Of a stretch of DNA of 13,244 nucleotides, positions 1-6,053 are shown piece by piece. The DNA lies in NCBI GenBank assembly GCA_900767815.1, contig CAAGAM010000055.1, positions 1 to 13,244 of the forward strand. Direction: 5' to 3'. Positions within the stretch are counted from its first letter, which is position 1; every line of letters begins with the position of its first letter. The translations under genes were made by a program, and so were the position numbers. Below the pieces are notes generated by a model. The model made no database searches. It saw only the letters and a program-made list of their open reading frames with translations, and was not told where the DNA came from. The stretch is from Clostridia bacterium. Its GTDB lineage: Bacteria; Bacillota; Clostridia; Christensenellales; Borkfalkiaceae.

Positions 1-160
1 GTGGCGCAAGGCGCCGAGAGAGGTCTCCTCCTGCCTGAATTATCATTAAAAGTCTTCCCACTCTGCGGAAATGCTTTCCCCTTCGGGGAGAGTGGCGCAA
101 GACGCCGAGAGAGGTCTCCGCTTGCCTGAATTATCATTAAAAGTCTTCCCACTCGGCGGA
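1..160. repeat. Imperfect 69-nt direct repeat, two copies 91 nt apart
   Basis: Positions 1-69 and 92-160 are nearly the same sequence, beginning GTGGCGCAAG and ending in CCCACTC followed by GCGGA. They are separated by a short spacer that contains the self-complementary CCCCTTCGGGG. The same motif series recurs in reverse complement at about 7940-8090, so this is part of a dispersed repeat family and not a coding region. The window may start inside a longer run of copies. Confidence 0.85.
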
Positions 161-237
161 GATAATTTAAGTTTCACCACGAATTGGGAGAAGGTGGCGC
201 GCATGCGCCGAAAGAGGGGCGCAAGAAGACTTTAAAT
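71..237 (+). repeat. Left arm of composite inverted repeat (block A)
   Basis: This block is repeated in reverse complement at about 7860-8026. The core at 181-231 is identical over 51 bp to the reverse complement of 7864-7914, and the outer part matches with scattered differences. It includes the self-complementary GGCGCGCATGCGCC. No reading frame in it looks like a gene. With the right arm it brackets the coiled-coil, aroQ and fucosidase genes. Confidence 0.85.
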
Positions 238-304
238 AAGAGCGGACTATTCACAACCCGAACTAACTTTATGAGTTAGTTTTGATTGAAATAGCCCGCT
301 TATT
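235..304. other. Nested hairpin inside the left repeat block
   Basis: The outer arms at 235-251 and 290-304 pair with one mismatch and one bulge (AATAAG...GCGG against CCGC..TTATT). Inside is a perfect 7-bp hairpin, AACTAAC at 261-267 with GTTAGTT at 275-281. The right arm is followed by a T run, so on the plus strand it could act as a terminator. A matching hairpin with a different loop occurs at 7795-7863 in the inverted copy. Confidence 0.6.
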
Positions 305-437
305 TTTAATCTGAAAAAGCCCCTCTTTGCCGTATTGAATTTCAATTGATAACAACATCTCACGGCAACGGCATTTCCCCCAAATTAAGTAAAAACTTAC
401 ATAAAGTCCGCCAAGTGGGAACACTTCCCGCCGCAAA
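305..437. other. Non-coding spacer between block A and the 49-nt array
   Basis: No gene, promoter or strong hairpin was recognised here. Short motifs such as CCCCTCTTTG at the left edge and CCAAGTGGGA near 411 are shared with the reverse complement of the spacer at 7647-7794. The two spacers therefore appear to be diverged homologues, much less similar than the blocks on either side. Confidence 0.5.
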
Positions 438-584
438 GACCTCTTCCGTCGGCAAAGCCGCCACCTTCCCCGAAAGGGAAGGCAGTGACCTCTTCCGTCA
501 GCAAAGCCGCCACCTTCCCCAAAAGGGAAGGCAATGACCTCTTCCGTCGGCAATGCCGACACCTTCCCCGAAAGGGAAGGCTTT
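438..584. repeat. Array of three 49-nt double-hairpin units (left)
   Basis: Units begin at 438, 487 and 536, exactly 49 nt apart. Each holds two small inverted repeats: CCTTCCCC..GGGAAGG, and GTCGGC-nnn-GCCGAC or a variant of it. Units differ by one to a few bases. The same unit forms the array at 7484-7645 in the opposite orientation. There are no unique spacers, so this is a hairpin repeat array and not a CRISPR. Confidence 0.9.
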
Positions 585-667
585 TTCGCCGAGCGGGAAC
601 ACTTTACGCTGTTTCGATTCCGCTGTTTCGATTTAAAAACTAAGGGGGAGCTTCCTGCCGCGTAGAC

Positions 668-706
668 AAAAAAATGAATCCGACAAACTGTCGGATTCAT
701 TTTTTA
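668..706 (-). terminator. Rho-independent terminator of the coiled-coil gene
   Basis: ATGAATCCGACA at 674-685 pairs perfectly with TGTCGGATTCAT at 689-700 around a 3-nt loop. The 12-bp stem is flanked by A and T runs on both sides, so it can end transcription in either direction. It lies 55 nt past the stop of the minus-strand gene at 761. Two further small hairpins sit between them: GGTCGA/TCGACC at 709-724 and TTATCTT/AAGATAA at 731-751. Confidence 0.85.
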
Positions 707-760
707 TCGGTCGATATTTCGACCTTTGTTTTATCTTATTTATCAAGATAATTTATTCGA

Positions 761-3700
761 TTATGCTCTCTTTTTTACGAAGAGAAGAACTACGCAAGCT
801 ATAAGTCCGGCAATAAGTATTCCGAAGATTACAGATACAGTAACAAGAGCCTTGTTAAGTTTCTGAGTTGCAGCTTCACGAGCTTCGGTTTCAGCCTTGA
901 TTGCAGCTTCGAGAGCGGTCTTGGTGGATTCAAGAGAAGTCTTGATTGCTTCGTCTGCAGCCTTATAAGCTTTTTCAAGCTCTACGTCTGCTGCCTTATA
1001 AGCATCTTCAAGTGCTTTATCAGCCGCCTTGTAAGCGTCTTCGAGTGCTTTCTTCAAAGTATCGAGCGTACCGCCTTCCTTAACAATGTCGTTGATCTTG
1101 TTTCCGAGTTCGGTATCTTTTGCTTCGAGAGCAGCTGCTCTGTCCTCAAGAGCCTTAACCTTGTTTTCCAACTCGGTCTTAGCGGTCTGAAGAGCGGTGA
1201 TCAATCCGTTAAGCTCGGTATCCTTAGCTTCAAGAGCAGCCTTAGCGGTGTTAAGAGCTTCGAGCGAAGCATTGATGGTATCGATCTTACCGTTCAAATC
1301 GGTCTTAGCGTTGTTGAGTGCAGTGTTAAGTTCTTCGAATTTCGCGGTGATATCGATTACGCCTGCACCGGATTCAACAGCAGCGTCGATCTTACCTTTG
1401 ATTTCGGCAAGTTTAAGAGAAGCGGTGAATTCGCCGGCTTCGTTCTTACCGAGCAATGCCTTCTGAGAATTGTTGAGGTTCTCGTAAATCGTGTTGATTA
1501 CATAGTAATCGATTACGGTTTCGTTTGTAATCTTTCCTGCGCTGACTTCAGCATCGAGTTTGTCGATTGCGTTCTGAAGCTGATCTGCAACTTCCTTATC
1601 TCTCTGAATCTGCTGGAAATCTGCAAGGTTGTGCAAGAGAGCCTGCTGAGATTCGGTCAAAGCTTCAACGAATGCGTTAAGAGTTTCGTAGGTGTTGGTA
1701 GTAGCGGAACCTGCCTTATACTGTCCGACAAATTCATCGAGAACGTCGTCAAGGTAAGTAAGCTTAGCGCCTACGGTAGTTTCAAACTTAGCAGCTATTC
1801 TTGCAACTTTTTCAAGAACGGCGTAAGCAGTTTCAACATTTTTGCCTTCTGTAACGTATGCTTTCTGAACAGCAGTCATCGAAGCGTATTTAGCAAGAAG
1901 TGCGGTAACATTGGAAACGTCTGCTTTGTAAAGACCTTTAACAAGTTTGTCGTTGGTGTATGCGGTTTCGACAACGAGATCGGCAACAGCAACGTCGGAT
2001 CCGTCATATGCAGCTCCCTTAAGAAGCGAATTTACGTCGTCTACAAATCCGTTTACGAGAGCTTCGACAGTAGTCAATGCTTCATAGTTACGAACGTATT
2101 GAGCAAACTCAACGCCTTCTGCAAGAGTTGCGGCAGCATCGTCATAAGCTTTTCTTGCTTTCGCAATGCGGTTTTCGGTAAGTTCTTTGTCGGTTTCGAT
2201 CAAAGCGATCTTTTCTTCGACAGCGTTTGCTTTAACGTTAACCAAAGCGGTTTCGTAAGCAGCGAACGCATCGGCATAATTTTCCTGGAAGTAAACCTGA
2301 GTGGTTTTATCTTCTTCGGTGAGATTTACGTCGAAATCTGTAGTTAATTTATTATAAGCGGCGGTTACAGCTTCAACAGCAGTTTTGTAAGCCGCATTGC
2401 CTGCAGTTCCGTCAAGAGCCATATTGAGTTCGGGACGAACGAGAGCCTCGATCTGAGCCTTCAAAGCGTCGGTAGCGGCAATAATTTCTACGCGTTTATC
2501 AAGACCTGCTTTGTAAAGTTCGAACCAAGCCTGGTAAGTCTTCTTAACTTCTTCAAGAGTGAAGCTGCGAGCGGTGAACGCTGCAAGATCGGTTGCAAGG
2601 TTTGTTTTCTTCTCTGCTTCGTCTGCTCCGAAGTAAACTGCTTCGAGAGCCGCATATTTTCCTTCGGAAGCGGTGAGAGCTTCGAAGTCGTTAACGGTTA
2701 CGGTGTGGTTAACAACGGTTGCAAGCCATTCTTCTGCAGTTGCAACCAAAGCTTCATAATCGGCTTTGATTGTAAGCCATTCCTCATAACCGCTGATAGC
2801 GCCGATGAAACGCTCGTCGGGAACTTCTACGCCTTCAGCGTTTGTAACCTTCGGCAACGAGTTGATTGCGCCGCTGATTGCAACGTAATATCCTTCGAAT
2901 TCGTCGGTGAATCTGAGATCCAAAGCACGAATTGCGGTAATGTTGTTGCTTATGGACTGAGTCTGCGCGCTGATCTTCGTTGCAAGGTTACGATAGTAAT
3001 CGTAAGCGTCTTTGCAAGTTTTAAGTTCGGAAACAGCATCATCGGGAGTGTAAGCCTCGTCGAGATTCGTCATCCAGACACCTTTGAGGGATCCGTTGCC
3101 GTTGAGCTGGTTTTCAAGATCTTTCATGTCTTTGTTAACGACGGTGAACATCTTGTTGTATTCCGAATAGAACTGGCTGCCGTTTACGAACGCTTTCATT
3201 CCGTTGATAGCTTTAATGGAGTTATCAACCTGAGCTACATACTCTGCGAATTTAGCTTCGGCATCGAGAAGGGTCTGATAATTTTCAACCCAGGTAGTTT
3301 CGGTTTCTTCTGCGGTATCGTGAGCCTTAACGTCAGCCGGCAGAGCGTCGAACGCAGTGCGAGCAGCGTCGATAAGACCTTTGGAAGCTTCGGTATACTT
3401 AACTTCGCCGATAGCGGTTATTTTAGCTACTACGCTTTCGATTTCTGCAACAACATCGTTATAAGTTGCTTCCATCGTCTCAAGTCTATTAAGGTAGTTT
3501 ACACCGTCATCGTAGGCTTTAACTTTATTCTGAAGAGCGTTTACGTCGGTATTAACCAATGCATTGTAAGCTTCTCTTGCCGCAACTATATCGTCGTGGA
3601 TAGAATAGCAAACTTCCTTGCCCGCTTCTACGCTATACTTTCCGTAAGCAACCTGGATAAGGTCTACGACAGCTTTAACTTTAGCGTTCTGAGCGTTGTA

Positions 3701-4543
3701 CCCTTCCGTTACCTTATTATATACAGCATAGTGATTAACGCCGCCGTCGTTTTTAAGGAAGTTGAGGTCGCCCTGAGTTTCAACGATTGCAATTGCGTTT
3801 TTAGCGGCGGTAAGAGTGTTCTGGCTCTTAAGAACGCCCACATATGTATCGAGATATTTATTAGCCGCAGTATCGAATACGGCTACGGTTACATCGTCCG
3901 TATCTGCGGTTACAACTTCGATAACCTTGATTGCGGCGATTGCGTCATCGATATTTGCTTTCCATTCAGCGACCTTAGCTTCTGCTTTAACAAGCATGTC
4001 GGGCGCACCCGTCGTGTCGTAAACAAGGTCGGAATTTTTAAGCATTCCGAGATCCTGAGCTTTTGCCGTGTTGCTGTTCAATTCGTCCCAAGCCGTTCTT
4101 GCCGCCGCAACCTTGAAAGCGTCCTTATAAGACTGACCCTTTTCGGTATAAATAGCATATACGGAGGAAGTCAACGAAGTGTAAAGATCAACGGCTCCGT
4201 TAAGGTTGTACTGATCGTATATCTTCTGGTATACCTGCTTAGCGGCATTAACGTCCGCGTCGGTGATTACGCCGGCAGAAGAAACGTAGTTGTACATGCT
4301 GAAGAACAACGTAACTTTGTCTTTCTCAGACATCGAATTACGTATTTCTTCGGCAGAAAGCCCGTCTGCTCCGCCGACAGTGGTTTTAAAAGTTTCAACG
4401 TTTTCTATAAAGACTTGCGCATCGGTTTTTTCTTCATCTGCCGCAGAAGCAGAGCTATAACCCGTGCCTACCGCAAGCGCAAAGAATAAAGACATAACAA
4501 GCATTAAGACAACGACAAAGCTTTTCTTAATTGTTTTAGTCAT
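761..4543 (-). CDS. Secreted membrane-anchored helical/coiled-coil surface protein
   Basis: A 1260-residue protein predicted to be exported and anchored on the cell surface. Residues 1-34 form a signal peptide: basic TKTIKK, a hydrophobic core, and an A-S-A site before A35. Residues 1234-1256 are one membrane segment ending in a KKRA tail, so the chain should face outward. There is no LPXTG. The rest is Ala/Glu/Lys/Asp-rich helix. Around residues 380-450 it resembles helical bundle repeats of clostridial surface proteins (AIGEVKYTEAS, then TAFDALPADVK and a NYQTLLDAEAKFA helix). A coiled-coil stalk covers about 1090-1230 and ends in six 11-residue repeats (1165-1230) of the KALEDAYKAAD type. 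The start is supported by AAAGGAGC at 4551-4558. It has its own promoter and terminator. No catalytic motif was seen; adhesion or a structural surface role is inference. Confidence 0.9.
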   Translation of the reverse strand: MTKTIKKSFVVVLMLVMSLFFALAVGTGYSSASAADEEKTDAQVFIENVETFKTTVGGADGLSAEEIRNSMSEKDKVTLFFSMYNYVSSAGVITDADVNAAKQVYQKIYDQYNLNGAVDLYTSLTSSVYAIYTEKGQSYKDAFKVAAARTAWDELNSNTAKAQDLGMLKNSDLVYDTTGAPDMLVKAEAKVAEWKANIDDAIAAIKVIEVVTADTDDVTVAVFDTAANKYLDTYVGVLKSQNTLTAAKNAIAIVETQGDLNFLKNDGGVNHYAVYNKVTEGYNAQNAKVKAVVDLIQVAYGKYSVEAGKEVCYSIHDDIVAAREAYNALVNTDVNALQNKVKAYDDGVNYLNRLETMEATYNDVVAEIESVVAKITAIGEVKYTEASKGLIDAARTAFDALPADVKAHDTAEETETTWVENYQTLLDAEAKFAEYVAQVDNSIKAINGMKAFVNGSQFYSEYNKMFTVVNKDMKDLENQLNGNGSLKGVWMTNLDEAYTPDDAVSELKTCKDAYDYYRNLATKISAQTQSISNNITAIRALDLRFTDEFEGYYVAISGAINSLPKVTNAEGVEVPDERFIGAISGYEEWLTIKADYEALVATAEEWLATVVNHTVTVNDFEALTASEGKYAALEAVYFGADEAEKKTNLATDLAAFTARSFTLEEVKKTYQAWFELYKAGLDKRVEIIAATDALKAQIEALVRPELNMALDGTAGNAAYKTAVEAVTAAYNKLTTDFDVNLTEEDKTTQVYFQENYADAFAAYETALVNVKANAVEEKIALIETDKELTENRIAKARKAYDDAAATLAEGVEFAQYVRNYEALTTVEALVNGFVDDVNSLLKGAAYDGSDVAVADLVVETAYTNDKLVKGLYKADVSNVTALLAKYASMTAVQKAYVTEGKNVETAYAVLEKVARIAAKFETTVGAKLTYLDDVLDEFVGQYKAGSATTNTYETLNAFVEALTESQQALLHNLADFQQIQRDKEVADQLQNAIDKLDAEVSAGKITNETVIDYYVINTIYENLNNSQKALLGKNEAGEFTASLKLAEIKGKIDAAVESGAGVIDITAKFEELNTALNNAKTDLNGKIDTINASLEALNTAKAALEAKDTELNGLITALQTAKTELENKVKALEDRAAALEAKDTELGNKINDIVKEGGTLDTLKKALEDAYKAADKALEDAYKAADVELEKAYKAADEAIKTSLESTKTALEAAIKAETEAREAATQKLNKALVTVSVIFGILIAGLIACVVLLFVKKRA
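854..1051 (-). repeat. 33-bp coding repeats (hendecad stalk)
   Basis: Six consecutive 33-bp units encode residues 1165-1230 of the surface protein. The first two are the identical 11-mer KALEDAYKAAD, the third is VELEKAYKAAD, and the last three are diverged. An 11-residue period with small and aliphatic residues at regular positions is typical of right-handed or nearly straight coiled coils. It sits directly before the membrane segment. Confidence 0.85.
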
Positions 4544-4739
4544 TTTTTTTGCTCCTTTAAAAAAATTTACTTTTTCAAAAGCTTACGCTGCAGGTATTTC
4601 CCGTACACACCCTTCCAACCTCGCGAAAATTATGTTTTTTTTCGCTTTGCGTCGGTTTATTTCCCGAACTCGGAAAACCGCTCCGACTAAAGGCAGAACG
4701 CATAGGCAAACAAAGCCACGTTTACTTTTTGTAATTTAC

Positions 4740-4768
4740 ATTTTATCGCATTTAATATTTATTGTCAA
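4740..4768 (-). promoter_or_regulatory. Sigma-A promoter of the coiled-coil surface gene
   Basis: On the minus strand TTGACA (4763-4768) is followed after exactly 17 nt by TAAAAT (4740-4745). The -35 is a perfect consensus and the -10 has one mismatch. Transcription would begin near 4733, giving a leader of about 190 nt before the ATG at 4543. Confidence 0.75.
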
Positions 4769-4817
4769 CTGTTTTAGCCCACAAAAAAAAATTATTTTCG
4801 GCCGATTATGCAGCTCG

Positions 4818-4849
4818 TCGCATATTATAGTCGCATATTATAGTCGTAT
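4818..4849. repeat. Tandem 13-nt repeats upstream of the promoter
   Basis: TCGCATATTATAG occurs twice back to back (4818-4830 and 4831-4843), followed by a partial TCGTATA. Read on the minus strand each copy contains TATAAT. They lie about 50-80 bp upstream of the -35 at 4763-4768, where an activator site or a second -10 could be. No good -35 partner was seen for them. Confidence 0.6.
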
Positions 4850-5053
4850 AATTTCCCGCTCGGGGAAAACATATGCTATTTTTTCGCCGGGCGCGCCGAT
4901 ATTCGCCCGATTCACCCGCAAAAAACACACATTTTCATACGCGCATACCCGACAAACATACGGCTGTTACCGTTTTTTTACTTTTCATTCGGCTCTTGCC
5001 GTTTTCCCGCATGCCGCCGTTGCCGTTTTATCTTTCACTCGGCTCTTGCCGTT

Positions 5054-5518
5054 TTACCTTTCCGTGAAATATCCGAGGGCTTCTTTGTAACCCTCGAAGC
5101 CTTTGCCCGTTATGGTTTTTTCGGCGATATCGGATAAAAAACTATGCCGTCTGAAATCCTCGCGCGAGGAGACGTCGGTTAAATGAACCTCGACGAACGG
5201 AATCGCCACCGATAAAAGCGCGTCTCTTATCGCGATACTCGTATGGGTATATGCGCCCGCGTTTATGATTATGCCGTCGATTTTTCCGTACGATTTCTGG
5301 ATAATCTCCGTTATCCCGCCCTCATAATTACTCTGCACCGTTTTACATTTCAAGCCGAGAGCTTTTGCCGAAGTTTGTATGTATTTTTTCAGCTCCGCAT
5401 AACTTTTCGTGCCGTATTTTTCGGGTTCTCTCACGCCGAGCATGTTAAGGTTTACGCCGTTGATAACCAATATTTTCTTTTTTTTCATTCTCGTTGTTTT
5501 CATTCTCGTTGTTTTCAT
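5054..5518 (-). CDS. aroQ: Type II 3-dehydroquinate dehydratase
   Basis: Catalyses reversible dehydration of 3-dehydroquinate to 3-dehydroshikimate, the third step of the shikimate pathway, in the cytoplasm. It is the small flavodoxin-like type II enzyme, usually about 145-150 residues and dodecameric. Family motifs are in order: NGVNLNMLGVREPEKYG at 20-36, with catalytic Arg30 and Tyr35; QSNYEG at 62-67, where many members have His for Tyr65; INAGAYTHTSIAIRDAL at 85-101; and VEVHLTDV at 109-116 with catalytic His112. All key residues are present, so it should be active. The first 15 residues, MKTTRMKTTRMKKKK, offer three Met starts created by a 15-bp duplication. Met11 (start at 5488) would give a standard-length 144-residue enzyme, and no strong ribosome binding site decides among them. 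No other aro gene is nearby. Confidence 0.95.
   Translation of the reverse strand: MKTTRMKTTRMKKKKILVINGVNLNMLGVREPEKYGTKSYAELKKYIQTSAKALGLKCKTVQSNYEGGITEIIQKSYGKIDGIIINAGAYTHTSIAIRDALLSVAIPFVEVHLTDVSSREDFRRHSFLSDIAEKTITGKGFEGYKEALGYFTER
5489..5518 (-). repeat. 15-bp tandem duplication at the aroQ start
   Basis: The unit ATGAAAACAACGAGA occurs twice directly before the third possible start codon at 5488. It keeps the reading frame and duplicates the start codon, adding MKTTR twice ahead of the conserved enzyme. Confidence 0.85.
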
Positions 5519-5601
5519 TTTCGGAATACTCGTCCGTTTTCGGGTTTTGCCCGCGGTTTTGTTTTCGGTTAAGTTTTTTACGCCGGTTTATGTGCTGTTT
5601 T

Positions 5602-5712
5602 GCTTGTTTTACTCGTTTTACTCGCCGTTTTAAAGCGTTTTGCGTGCGGTTTCGCTTGTTTTACTCGTTTTGCTCGCCGTTTTAAGGTGTTTTGCGTGCG
5701 GTTTCGCTTGTT
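5602..5712. repeat. 52-nt tandem repeat, about 2.1 copies
   Basis: Copy 1 (5602-5653) and copy 2 (5654-5705) differ at only a few bases, and a third copy breaks off after GCTTGTT at 5712. The unit is T/G-rich on the plus strand, with recurring TGTTTT and CTCGTTTT steps. Because 52 is not a multiple of three, the repeat cannot encode a repeated peptide in one frame. Confidence 0.85.
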
Positions 5713-5846
5713 CCTATCGGGATTACGCTCACGGGTTTTACTGCGGTTTCACTTGTTTTTGCCTGCCATTTTGCCGCTTTAATCGGCTTATAGCCCGACT
5801 TTTGTAAATATTTGTAATTTATTGTAATTTATCGTGATGTAATTTT

Positions 5847-5875
5847 ATTATATAATAAGTCGCGGCGGGCTGCAA
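5847..5875 (-). promoter_or_regulatory. Possible aroQ promoter
   Basis: On the minus strand TATAAT at 5847-5852 is a perfect -10 in a very AT-rich block. Seventeen nt upstream is TTGCAG (5870-5875), a weak -35 that lies inside the hairpin at 5862-5901. The start would be near 5840, about 320 nt before the aroQ ATG. It is the best candidate seen but remains weak. Confidence 0.35.
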
Positions 5876-5901
5876 ATATTTTTATGTTTGCAGCCCGCCG
5901 C
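5862..5901 (-). terminator. Strong hairpin downstream of the fucosidase gene
   Basis: Fifteen bases at 5862-5876 pair perfectly with 5887-5901 (arm begins GCGGCGGGCTGC) around a 10-nt AT loop. It lies about 145 nt past the fucosidase stop. On the minus strand it is followed by GACTTATTATATAATAAAAT, which is U-rich but not a clean U run. It is probably a terminator, though it could also be an mRNA 3' protecting stem. Confidence 0.6.
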
Positions 5902-5926
5902 AGACCGCTACGACGTTTTTAACGAT

Positions 5927-6053
5927 AATTTGCTTCAACGATTCGCTTTGATAATTTACTTCAACGATTCGCTTTTACAATTTACTTCAAGGATTTGCTT
6001 TAACGATTCGTTTCGGCTATTTGCTTCAACGATTCGCTTAGGCAATTTACTTC
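5927..6053. repeat. 26-nt minisatellite at the fucosidase 3' end
   Basis: Units of the type AATTTACTTCAACGATTCGC start at 5927, 5953, 5979, 6018 and 6044. The spacing is 26, 26, 39 and 26 nt, which shows a 13-nt half-unit. The last unit overlaps the fucosidase stop codon, since the gene's final Lys codon and TAA are part of the repeat sequence. Confidence 0.85.

Larger units (their letters stand above)
4544..5053. other. 510-bp intergenic region: leader, promoter and short repeats
   Basis: From right to left it holds two copies of a 21-nt sequence containing CGGCTCTTGCCG (4985-5005 and 5035-5055, the second overlapping the aroQ stop), an AT-rich block with 13-nt direct repeats (4818-4843), a sigma-A promoter (4740-4768), and a leader of about 190 nt ending in the ribosome binding site at 4551-4558. 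A plus-strand frame crosses the region but lacks a ribosome binding site and runs into both neighbours antisense, so no gene is called. Confidence 0.7.
5519..6046. other. 528-bp intergenic region with two minisatellites
   Basis: It lies between the fucosidase stop and the aroQ start. It contains a 52-nt tandem repeat (5602-5712), an AT-rich block with a possible aroQ promoter (5847-5875), a 15-bp perfect hairpin (5862-5901), and a 26-nt minisatellite (5927-6053). No reading frame here has a ribosome binding site or protein-like composition. Confidence 0.75.

Noticed and set aside
438..584. CRISPR array
   Set aside because: The 49-nt units are contiguous and nearly identical with no unique spacers, and no cas gene is present.
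269..700. Reading frames inside the left and right hairpin-repeat regions (also 7528-7824 and 7849-8109)
   Set aside because: They translate the repeat units themselves, have no ribosome binding sites and are not protein-like.
2705..4489. 594-residue open frame on the plus strand
   Set aside because: It is fully antisense to the coiled-coil gene, has no ribosome binding site and shows low-complexity translation typical of a shadow frame.
4464..5090. 208-residue plus-strand frame across the 4544-5053 gap
   Set aside because: It overlaps both neighbouring genes antisense, crosses the promoter and leader of the coiled-coil gene and has no ribosome binding site.
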